DNA from: Burkholderiales bacterium
GTDB taxonomy: Bacteria > Pseudomonadota > Gammaproteobacteria > Burkholderiales > Burkholderiaceae_C
Reading direction: 5' to 3'
Assembly: GCA_011391855.1 (NCBI GenBank)
Contig: JAABPT010000047.1
Location: 1-7,975 of the forward strand
Length of the DNA: 7,975 nt
In this document: positions 1 to 5,654 of the stretch, piece by piece
How positions within the stretch are numbered: position 1 is the stretch's first letter
Layout: the number at the start of each line of letters is the position of its first letter
Notes under the pieces: model-generated
The model's input: the letters and a program-made list of their open reading frames with translations, nothing else
What the model was told of the DNA's origin: nothing
Database searches by the model: none
Program-made: the position numbers and the translations under genes

Positions 1-1211
1 CCGGGCACTTCGGCAAGAACCACCTGGGTGACCGCAATGAACACCTGCCCACGATGCACGGGTTCGACGAGTTCTTCGGCAACTTGTACCACCTGAACAC
101 CCAGGAAGAGCAGGAGCAGCGCGACTTCCAGCGCTTCGGCAAGGCCTACTCCGGCAGTGTCGAGGCTTACGAGAAGAAGTTCGGCACGCGCGGCGTGATC
201 CATGCCTTCGCGAGCGACAAGGACGACCCGACCGTCGACCCGCGTTTCGGCCGCGTCGGCAAGCAGACGCTGAAAGACACCGGCCCGCTGACACAGGAGC
301 GGATGAAGGACTTCGACGCTGCCGAAGCCATCCCCAAGGCCACCGATTTCATGAAGAAGTCCCAGGCCGACGGCAAGCCCTTCTTTGTGTGGCTCAACGC
401 CACGCGCATGCACCTGTACACGCGCCTGAACGACAAGTGGCGCTACGCGGCCGAGAAGTACACCAGCGAAGCCGACCTGCATGGCAGCGGCATGCTCCAG
501 CACGACCACGATGTCGGCCTCGTGCTCGACTTCCTGAAGGCCAACGGCCTAGACGAGAACACCATCGTCTGGTACTCCACCGACAACGGCCCCGAGCATT
601 CTTCGTGGCCGCATGGTGCGGCCACGCCCTTCCGCGGCGAAAAGATGACCACCTACGAAGGCGGCGTGCGCGTGGTGTCGATGCTGCGCTGGCCCGGCAC
701 CGTCAAGGCCGGCAGCGTGCGCAATGGCATCCAGGCGCACCAGGACATGTTCACCAGCCTGGCTGCGGCAGCGGGCGTGCCCGACGTGGCTGAGCGGATG
801 AAGACCGAGAAGAAACAGTACATCGACGGCGTGAACAACATCGACTACTGGGCCGGCAAGTCGGAAGAGTCTGCACGCAACCACATCTTCCACTACTACG
901 AAAGCAAGCTCATGGCGGTGCGCATGGGGCCGTGGAAGTGGCACTTCTCGACCAAGGAAGATTACTACGCCAAAGTGGAGCCACGCACGGCGCCGCTGGT
1001 GTTCAACATCCGGATGGACCCGTTCGAGAGCTACGACAACAAGGACTCTTACGGCCATCTGCTGCAGAAGACGTCCTGGATGCTGCAGCCCATGGGCGAG
1101 CTCATGAATGCGCATCTGAAGACACTGGCCGAATTCCCACCCGTGCAAGGCGGCAAGACCTTCGACATGTCCAACATCGTCCAAGAGTTCATCGGCAAGG
1201 CCAAGCAGTAG
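1..1211 (+). CDS. Sulfatase (arylsulfatase family), C-terminal part, cut by left edge
   Basis: This is the 3' part of a sulfatase of the alkaline-phosphatase superfamily, which hydrolyses sulfate esters. The reading frame is open from the window edge (first full codon at 3) to TAG at 1209-1211. The N-terminus, any signal peptide and the formylglycine Cys/Ser motif lie outside the window. Visible active-site landmarks are GKNHLGD (Lys codon 15-17, His codon 21-23), the metal-site STDNG (Asp 582-584, Asn 585-587) and FRGEK (Lys 642-644) followed by an EGGVR segment. It aligns almost throughout with the complete sulfatase at 5655-7193, sharing HGFDEFFGNLYHLN, RGVIH, TDTGPL-like, LDENTIV, WPGT and EFPP blocks. 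It carries roughly 20 extra residues around 215-270. It was probably exported like its paralogue, but that cannot be seen here. The ATG at 54 is internal, not a start. Family is certain; substrate is unknown. Confidence 0.93.
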   Translation, partial: GHFGKNHLGDRNEHLPTMHGFDEFFGNLYHLNTQEEQEQRDFQRFGKAYSGSVEAYEKKFGTRGVIHAFASDKDDPTVDPRFGRVGKQTLKDTGPLTQERMKDFDAAEAIPKATDFMKKSQADGKPFFVWLNATRMHLYTRLNDKWRYAAEKYTSEADLHGSGMLQHDHDVGLVLDFLKANGLDENTIVWYSTDNGPEHSSWPHGAATPFRGEKMTTYEGGVRVVSMLRWPGTVKAGSVRNGIQAHQDMFTSLAAAAGVPDVAERMKTEKKQYIDGVNNIDYWAGKSEESARNHIFHYYESKLMAVRMGPWKWHFSTKEDYYAKVEPRTAPLVFNIRMDPFESYDNKDSYGHLLQKTSWMLQPMGELMNAHLKTLAEFPPVQGGKTFDMSNIVQEFIGKAKQ

Positions 1212-1296
1212 GCGCGCCGGGAAGCGCCGCATGGACTTCGCAAGCAATCGGTGGAGCCCGTGTCCGGGACCTCCAGCAGATTCCCTGAAATCAATC

Positions 1297-2079
1297 ATGA
1301 GAAGCTGCCAAAGTCGTCTTGCCCTGGTGTTCTTCTGCCTGCTCGCCTGCGCCGCCCAAGCGCAGCAGCCGGCACCGGAGGCCGCCCAAGCTGTGGACAA
1401 CGGCACCGACCCGACCAAGTTCTCGAAGGTGGCCGAAGCCAAGTACGAGTATCTGGATCTGAGAGACGGTTTCAGCAGCAGCACGCTGCGCTTGAGTTAC
1501 ACGCACCCGCTCGGCGAGAAGCGCGACTACAGCCTTCGGTTTCGCGCGCTGGCCACGTCTGTCGATGTCTTCGGCAATGAACAGTACGGGGTTGGCGATG
1601 TGTCGGTGCAGCTCGCCCATGTCTTCGGGCTGACCAAGGAACATGGCTTCGTGGTCCAGGGCGAACTGTTCTTCAACACCGCGCAACGGCCCGAGCTGGG
1701 TTCGGGGAAGAACGCATTCAAGGGCACGCTGATCTATGCGCGGTTCCTGAAGGACGGATCGATCTTCGCGCCGGCTTTCGTGCAGAACAACAGCTTCTCG
1801 GGCGACGAGAACCGCCCCGACATCAACGTCACGACCTTGGATTTCTACTACGTGCCCAAGTTCGCCGATCCCCGCAACCTGATGACCTTCGACCCGGCGC
1901 TCAACTTCGATTGGGAAAACGACAAGCGCTTCTTCAGTTTGCAGGTCACGGCGGGCCGTGTGATCGGAAAGGCTTTCGGCGGCAACGCCATCCTGTTCAT
2001 CAAGCCGTCGGTCTTTGTCGGCAGCGACAGGCCGGGTTCGTGGGGCCTGGAAGTGGGCTACAAGGTGCTCGGGTTCTGA
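1297..2079 (+). CDS. Exported probable outer-membrane beta-barrel protein, unknown function
   Basis: A 260-residue protein that I cannot assign to a named family. Residues 1-22 form a signal peptide: basic start, hydrophobic core, and AQA before QQ at 23. Cys18 after LLA could also be read as a weak lipobox. The mature part is rich in alternating polar/hydrophobic stretches with many aromatics (YEYLDL, LRLSYTHPLG, FRALATSVDVFG, GELFFNTAQ, LDFYYVPKF, LEVGYKVLGF). It ends in Phe, as outer-membrane barrels usually do. It follows the first sulfatase by 85 bases, so it may be co-transcribed and could act as a porin-like partner for the substrate; that is inference. Start choice: an upstream in-frame ATG at 1231 has a GGGAA 7 bases before it, but would put 22 non-signal residues ahead of the signal peptide. 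I therefore prefer 1297, though it lacks a clear ribosome-binding site. Confidence 0.72.
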   Translation: MRSCQSRLALVFFCLLACAAQAQQPAPEAAQAVDNGTDPTKFSKVAEAKYEYLDLRDGFSSSTLRLSYTHPLGEKRDYSLRFRALATSVDVFGNEQYGVGDVSVQLAHVFGLTKEHGFVVQGELFFNTAQRPELGSGKNAFKGTLIYARFLKDGSIFAPAFVQNNSFSGDENRPDINVTTLDFYYVPKFADPRNLMTFDPALNFDWENDKRFFSLQVTAGRVIGKAFGGNAILFIKPSVFVGSDRPGSWGLEVGYKVLGF

Positions 2080-2130
2080 GCATGCCAAGCCCATCGTTAG
2101 AGTTGCTCTTCAGGTGACGAAATGATCCAG

Positions 2131-2152
2131 GGGCAGGCGGGCCCGCCGGCCC
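2131..2152 (+). repeat. GC-rich inverted repeat between the barrel gene and the DUF3300 gene
   Basis: GGGC (2131-2134) pairs with GCCC (2149-2152), and after one mismatch GGC (2136-2138) pairs with GCC (2145-2147). The core 2136-2147 is a perfect 12-base palindrome. No T-run follows, so this is not a standard intrinsic terminator. It may weaken read-through into the next gene or mean nothing. Confidence 0.35.
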
Positions 2153-2202
2153 AGCTTCATAGCAACCGCACCGTCGGGGCAACAACCCAGTAGGAAACGC
2201 AG

Positions 2203-3654
2203 GTGATCAAACAAATCCTCTCGTGGCTGAAGCGCACCGCGCTCGGCCTCGTGCTGCTGCTGCCGCTGGCGGCCGCAGCGCAAACCAGCGACAAGCCCTT
2301 CAGCAATGAGCAGCTTGACCAGATGCTGGCGCAGATCGCGTTGTATCCCGACTCGCTGCTGTCGCAGGTGCTGATGGCCGCCACCTATCCCGACGACTTT
2401 GCCCAGGCCGCGGCCTGGTCCAAGGCCCACCCCGATGCCAAGGGCGATAGCGCGGTGACGATGGTCGAGAGCGAGCCCTGGGATCCGTCGGTGGCTTCGC
2501 TGGTGGCATTCCCCGACGCACTGATCACGCTGGCCGAGAAGCCCGACTACGTGCGCAACCTCGGGGATGCCTTCCTGGCGCAGCCACAGGACGTGATGGA
2601 TTCGGTGCAGCGCTTGCGCGCAGCCGCGCAGAAGGCCGGCAACCTGAGCAGCACCGAGCAGGTCAAGGTCTCCTCGCAGGCCGCGCCGGCGCCGAGTTCG
2701 AGCACGGTGGTGGTGCAGCAGGCCGCGCCGCCCGCGCAGGTGATCGTGATCGAGCCGGCGCAGCCGCAGGTGGTCTACGTGCCGGCCTACAACCCCGCCG
2801 TGGTTTACGGCCCGTGGTGGTATCCGAGCTACCCGCCGTACTACTACCCGCCGCCGCCGGGCTACTGGTTCTCGCGCACCGTCGCCACCGGCATCGCCTA
2901 CGGTGTGGGCATCGGCATCAGCAATGCGCTGTGGGGCGGCTTCGACTGGGGCCGGCGTGACGTGAACATCAACGTCAACCGCTACAACAACATCAACGTC
3001 AACCGGAAGATCGACGTCAAGGCCAACCGCACCAGCTGGAACCACGACCCCGGTCGACGCGGCAACGCCCCTTACCGCGGCGGCGATGCCACCCGCCAGA
3101 AGCTGGAGAAGAAGCACGACGCCGGCAAGCGCGAGGCCTACCGCGGCAAGGGGACCGACCGCGACGCCGGCCGTGATGCCAGCCGGGAGAAGGCAGCGCA
3201 GGCGATGCAGGACCGCGGCGGCGGCAAGGCGGCGCAGGCGCGAGACCCCGGCGCCAAGCGCGACGCGCGGGCGCAGAAGGCCTCTGGCGCCGACCGTGAT
3301 GCGGCGCGCCAGAAAGCCGGGGCGGTCGATCGTGACGCTGCTCGCGACAAGGCCCAGGGAGTCGATCGTGACGCCGCGCGCCAGAAGGCTCAGGCAGTCG
3401 ACCGCGACGCCGCGCGCCAGCGGTCGCAACAGGCGTCGAAGGACCACGCGCTCAAGGGCGTGAATGACCGCGACGCGGCTCGGCAGATCGATCGCGGGAC
3501 GGCGAGCCACAAGGCGGCCACCGCGCGGCCCAATGCGGCGAAGGCGCCGGCGGCCAGGCCGGCAGCCGCCAAGGCCGCTGCCCCCAAGCGCGCCGCCGCC
3601 CCGGCCAAGGCTGGGGGGGCGCACGGTGGCCATAAGGGCGGCCGCGACCGTTGA
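2203..3654 (+). CDS. DUF3300 domain-containing exported protein with basic repeat tail
   Basis: A 483-residue protein starting with GTG, set by AGGAA at 2192-2196 six bases upstream. Signal peptide about 1-26 (hydrophobic core LGLVLLLPLAAAA, cleavage before QTS). The DUF3300 domain covers about 33-205: LDQMLAQIALYPDSLLSQVL, then AATYP, WDPSVASLVAFP and VVYVPAYNPAVVYGPWW are typical of the family. A Tyr/Pro-rich stretch (207-222), a Gly-rich hydrophobic stretch (about 226-246) and an Asn-rich NINVNR repeat (about 254-270) follow. The last 200 residues are a low-complexity, strongly basic tail of Arg/Lys/Asp/Ala with 12-residue repeats, ending in Ala/Lys/Pro and Gly/His-rich sequence. The family has no established biochemical role; the tail suggests binding to an anionic partner such as LPS, nucleic acid or polysaccharide (inference). 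It is probably first in an operon with the DUF2950 gene 18 bases downstream. Confidence 0.9.
   Translation: MIKQILSWLKRTALGLVLLLPLAAAAQTSDKPFSNEQLDQMLAQIALYPDSLLSQVLMAATYPDDFAQAAAWSKAHPDAKGDSAVTMVESEPWDPSVASLVAFPDALITLAEKPDYVRNLGDAFLAQPQDVMDSVQRLRAAAQKAGNLSSTEQVKVSSQAAPAPSSSTVVVQQAAPPAQVIVIEPAQPQVVYVPAYNPAVVYGPWWYPSYPPYYYPPPPGYWFSRTVATGIAYGVGIGISNALWGGFDWGRRDVNINVNRYNNINVNRKIDVKANRTSWNHDPGRRGNAPYRGGDATRQKLEKKHDAGKREAYRGKGTDRDAGRDASREKAAQAMQDRGGGKAAQARDPGAKRDARAQKASGADRDAARQKAGAVDRDAARDKAQGVDRDAARQKAQAVDRDAARQRSQQASKDHALKGVNDRDAARQIDRGTASHKAATARPNAAKAPAARPAAAKAAAPKRAAAPAKAGGAHGGHKGGRDR
2965..3005 (+). repeat. Short tandem repeat coding NINVNR
   Basis: A 17-base direct repeat (AACATCAACGTCAACCG) occurs at 2965-2981 and 2989-3005, a 24-base period. 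It encodes two copies of Asn-Ile-Asn-Val-Asn-Arg in the DUF3300 protein. Asn/Val/Arg-rich segments after the YP-rich region are common in this family. Confidence 0.8.
3292..3435 (+). repeat. 36-base tandem repeats coding DRDAAR 12-mers
   Basis: Four in-frame units begin at 3292, 3328, 3364 and 3400, each 36 bases long and encoding DRDAARxKAxxV-type 12-mers; the fourth decays to QRSQQ. Isolated relatives lie at 3157 (DRDAGRDASREKA) and 3466 (DRDAARQ). Third positions differ between copies (GACCGT, GATCGT, GACCGC), so the repeats are not a very recent duplication. Alternating acidic and basic residues suggest a charged, possibly helical or extended spacer. Confidence 0.85.
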
Positions 3655-3672
3655 CCCCAGGAGAGAATCACC

Positions 3673-4581
3673 ATGAACAAGCTGAACGTCCTCGTGCGCG
3701 CACTGCCGCGGGCCGCCCTGGCCTGCATGGCGCTGGCCGCGTCGGTGGGCCTGGCCTCGACGGCGCTGGCGCAAAAGGCGTATCCGAGCCCCGAGGCGGC
3801 CGCCAACGCGCTGGTCACTGGCCTCGCCACCAGCGACGATGACGCGGTTCGGGTCACCTTGGGTGCGAGCCACCGGCGCTTCATCCCAGCCGACTCGGTG
3901 TCCCGCGAGGACCTACTGGACTTCCTCGAGGCCTGGTCCCGCGCGCACAAGGTCGTCATCACCGGCGATCGAGCAGTGGTCGAAGTCGGGCGCAACGGCT
4001 GGACCTTGCCGATCCCACTGGTGAAGAGTGCCGCCGGCTGGAAGTTCGACGTTTCCGCCGCGCCGGAGCAGATGCGGCTGCGCCGCATCGGCCGCAACGA
4101 ACTGGCCGCCATCCAGGTGGCGCTGGCCTACACCGATGCGCAGGACGAGTACCACGCAGCCAACCCGGACAGCCAAGTCGTCAAGCACTATGCGATGCGC
4201 AGCCTGTCGTCACCGGGCAAGCGCGACGGGCTGTACTGGCCGGCGTTGCCGGACGAGGCGGAAAGCCCGCTCGGTGCGGCCTTTGCCGATGCACGGGACG
4301 GCATGGCCTACCACGGCTACCGCTACCGCGTGCTCACCGCCCAAGGCAACGACGCCACCGGCGGCGCAAAGAATTACGTGCGCGACGGGCTCATGACCGA
4401 GGGCTATGCGCTGATCGCCTGGCCCGAACGTTGGGGCGACACCGGCGTGATGAGCTTCATCGTCAGCCGCGACGGCGTGGTCTATCAAAAGAACCTGGGC
4501 CCCGGCACCAATGCGGCTGCGCGCAAGGTGATGTCCTACAACCCGGACTCCACCTGGGAGCGGGCAGGCGCGGCCAAGTAG
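3673..4581 (+). CDS. DUF2950 family exported protein
   Basis: A 302-residue protein, about the normal length for DUF2950. The start is fixed by AGGAGAGA at 3659-3666 upstream of ATG. Signal peptide 1-33 (hydrophobic core, ALA before QKAYPSPEAA). Family features in order: the SPEAAANALVTGL opening; a WTLPIPLVKSAAGWKFD segment; RRIGRNELAAIQVALAYTDAQ; YWPALPDEAESPLG; a YHGYRYRVLTAQG block; a GYALIAWPERWGDTGVMSFIV block; and DGVVYQKNLGP near the end. No catalytic motif is apparent. From family knowledge, DUF2950 genes are often found beside DUF3300 genes, as here. The 18-base gap behind the DUF3300 gene and 27-base gap before the next gene indicate one transcript, so a shared periplasmic job is likely, but the function is unknown. 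Confidence 0.92.
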   Translation: MNKLNVLVRALPRAALACMALAASVGLASTALAQKAYPSPEAAANALVTGLATSDDDAVRVTLGASHRRFIPADSVSREDLLDFLEAWSRAHKVVITGDRAVVEVGRNGWTLPIPLVKSAAGWKFDVSAAPEQMRLRRIGRNELAAIQVALAYTDAQDEYHAANPDSQVVKHYAMRSLSSPGKRDGLYWPALPDEAESPLGAAFADARDGMAYHGYRYRVLTAQGNDATGGAKNYVRDGLMTEGYALIAWPERWGDTGVMSFIVSRDGVVYQKNLGPGTNAAARKVMSYNPDSTWERAGAAK

Positions 4582-4608
4582 GGCCTGGACCCCGGCTCGA
4601 CGGTGCCG

Positions 4609-5244
4609 ATGAAATACCTCGACCGATACCTCATGAACAAGCTGCGTGACCTGCTGATCGACGGCGTGCTGATGACCCTGCCGCTGGCCGCTGCGGCTTA
4701 CCTCGTGCACAAGGTCGTGCTGCTGCTGGTGACGCTGTTGAAACCAGCCGCCCACCTGCTGCCGCCGGGACACTGGTTCGGCGTGGCAGCGATCGACATC
4801 GCAGCGCTGGTGCTGCTGACGCTTGCGCTGCTCGGCATGGGCGTCTTCTCGCGTTCCAAGGCCGGCCACCGCGTGGCCGAAACCTTGGAGCAACTGGTGT
4901 TGAGCAAGGTTCCAGGCTACTTGATGGTCAAGTCGATTGCCGCGGACTTCAGCAGCGACGAGCACGACGAGGGCTTGCAGCCGGTGCTCGTCAGCTTCGA
5001 CGACAACCAGGTGCTGGGCTTCATGATCGAGAAAGACGACGCCAGCGACCGCGTCACGGTCTTCCTGCCGGGTTCACCGTCACCCGCGGGCGGCAACGTG
5101 GTGGTGGTGCCGGGTGCGCGGGTGCAGCTGCTCGACGCCTCGTTGGGCCAGACCCGGCGAGCGATGAAACAGCGGGGACTCGGCCTGCTGCAGCTGACGA
5201 TGGTGCCGGCGCCCATCAGCAGATCAGCGAGCGGGCCGTTGTGA
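4609..5244 (+). CDS. DUF502-type inner-membrane protein
   Basis: A 211-residue protein with two N-terminal membrane segments, about residues 15-44 and 57-80, then a soluble domain. The order matches DUF502: a hydrophobic pair, a KVPGYLMVKSIAADF segment in place of the usual IPLVRSIY-type stretch, LVSFDDNQVLGFMIEK, then VTVFLPGSPSPAGGNVVVVP and a LLDASLGQTRRAMKQRGLG end. In canonical members the VFVPTTPNPTSG and VP..DV..LDMS blocks occupy these positions. The role is not established; it is a small membrane protein facing the cytoplasm or periplasm. Start uncertain: GTG 4603, ATG 4609 and ATG 4633 are in frame and none has a strong ribosome-binding site. I chose 4609 as the first ATG. It lies 27 bases after the DUF2950 stop, so it is probably translated from the same message. 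Confidence 0.82.
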   Translation: MKYLDRYLMNKLRDLLIDGVLMTLPLAAAAYLVHKVVLLLVTLLKPAAHLLPPGHWFGVAAIDIAALVLLTLALLGMGVFSRSKAGHRVAETLEQLVLSKVPGYLMVKSIAADFSSDEHDEGLQPVLVSFDDNQVLGFMIEKDDASDRVTVFLPGSPSPAGGNVVVVPGARVQLLDASLGQTRRAMKQRGLGLLQLTMVPAPISRSASGPL

Positions 5245-5398
5245 CGCACCGACGAATCCCGGTTTCGCAGCAGAACTGCGGCAGCGAACATTGCCCCCGG
5301 GCCGCGATGCCCCTGTTGCACAGCGACTCTGCGCTCGAAGCGTTCTTCTGGCGGCTGTTGAGCCGTGTGGACAAGCCGCGTGCCACCACCACCGAACA

Positions 5399-5441
5399 TC
5401 AGTTGACTCGGATGGTTCAGTTCATAGTCAACTGAACATCC
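5399..5441 (+). repeat. Overlapping inverted repeats, candidate activator/operator site
   Basis: Two dyads share one right arm. Dyad A: TCAGTTGACT (5399-5408) and AGTCAACTGA (5426-5435), a perfect 10-base inverted repeat with a 17-base spacer. Dyad B: GTTCAGTT (5415-5422) and AACTGAAC (5430-5437) with a 7-base loop, extended by GGAT (5410-5413) with ATCC (5438-5441) around a bulged G5414, giving 12 pairs. The motif TCAGTT thus occurs at 5399 and 5417 and inverted at 5430. No T-run follows, so a terminator is unlikely. The position, about 65-105 bases before the predicted sigma-54 start, suits an activator site. Confidence 0.6.
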
Positions 5442-5456
5442 ATTCTGGAGCGTTAC

Positions 5457-5543
5457 ATGCAAGTGAAGACCGTGGATTGGCAACGGCGTTGCAATGCGTG
5501 GTGGTGCTTGCTGTTGCTTCAAAGAAATGGCAAAGCGGGCTGA
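5457..5543 (+). CDS. Possible 28-residue Trp/Cys-rich leader peptide
   Basis: ATG at 5457 follows GGAG (5447-5450) by six bases, and the frame closes at TGA 5541-5543. The peptide has three Trp (8, 15, 16) and two Cys (12, 17) in 28 residues plus a run of four Leu (18-21). That is unusual enough to consider a regulatory uORF upstream of the sulfatase, but no terminator/antiterminator pair is evident after it. If transcription starts at the sigma-54 candidate the ORF would not be transcribed whole, so the two readings conflict. I regard it as more likely incidental. Confidence 0.2.
   Translation: MQVKTVDWQRRCNAWWCLLLLQRNGKAG
5477..5493 (+). promoter_or_regulatory. Candidate sigma-54 (-24/-12) promoter
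   Basis: TTGGCA (5477-5482) is followed after six bases by TTGCA (5489-5493). The invariant GG (5479-5480) and GC (5491-5492) are separated by exactly 10 bases, as RpoN promoters require. Against the consensus YTGGCACGNNNNTTGCW only the CG after GGCA differs (AC here). Transcription would begin near 5503, about 150 bases before the sulfatase ATG. The same bases contain a 13-base dyad, GCAACG-G-CGTTGC (5480-5492), which could instead be a repressor site. Confidence 0.5.
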
Positions 5544-5640
5544 ATTGCACAACAATGCTCCCGCCAAACCTGTCACCGGGCCGGGTGTCGAGCGGTTTTC
5601 CTTTCGTTGCCCGATCTCAATACAAACGTGCAAATCTTGC

Positions 5641-5648
5641 AAAGGGGA
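5641..5648 (+). promoter_or_regulatory. Ribosome-binding site deciding the sulfatase start
   Basis: AAAGGGGA lies six bases before ATG 5655, whose product begins directly with a signal peptide. This excludes the in-frame TTG at 5607 as the start. Confidence 0.75.
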
Positions 5649-5654
5649 ATCTAC

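Larger units (their letters stand above)
5245..5654 (+). promoter_or_regulatory. 410-base non-coding control region upstream of the second sulfatase
   Basis: This is the largest gap in the window and it looks less GC-rich than its surroundings. I see no convincing protein gene in it. It holds overlapping inverted repeats at 5399-5441, a sigma-54-type promoter candidate at 5477-5493, a short ORF with its own ribosome-binding site at 5457-5543, and the sulfatase ribosome-binding site at 5641-5648. The first 150 bases (5245-5398) contain nothing I can name, and no clear terminator for the preceding operon. Confidence 0.6.

Noticed and set aside
1211..1228. GGCGC/GCGCC inverted repeat after the first sulfatase as a terminator
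   Set aside because: Only five pairs with an 8-base loop and no T-run.
549..1484. 311-codon - strand frame over the first sulfatase and barrel start
   Set aside because: Antisense shadow of supported genes, with a His/Val/Ala-rich product and no domain.
2110..3873. 587-codon open frame on the - strand over the DUF3300 gene
   Set aside because: The product is low-complexity Arg/Val/Asp/Gly sequence mirroring the repeats of the DUF3300 gene, with no recognisable domain.
5403..5408. TTGACT as a sigma-70 -35 box
   Set aside because: No acceptable -10 box lies 16-18 bases downstream; the bases are better explained as part of the inverted repeat.
5241..5435. 64-codon frame starting at GTG that overlaps the DUF502 stop by four bases
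   Set aside because: The overlap could mean translational coupling, but the product matches nothing I know, there is no ribosome-binding site, and its end lies inside the inverted repeats.
5607..5654. Upstream TTG start for the second sulfatase
   Set aside because: It would add 16 residues ahead of a good signal peptide, while ATG 5655 has a strong ribosome-binding site.
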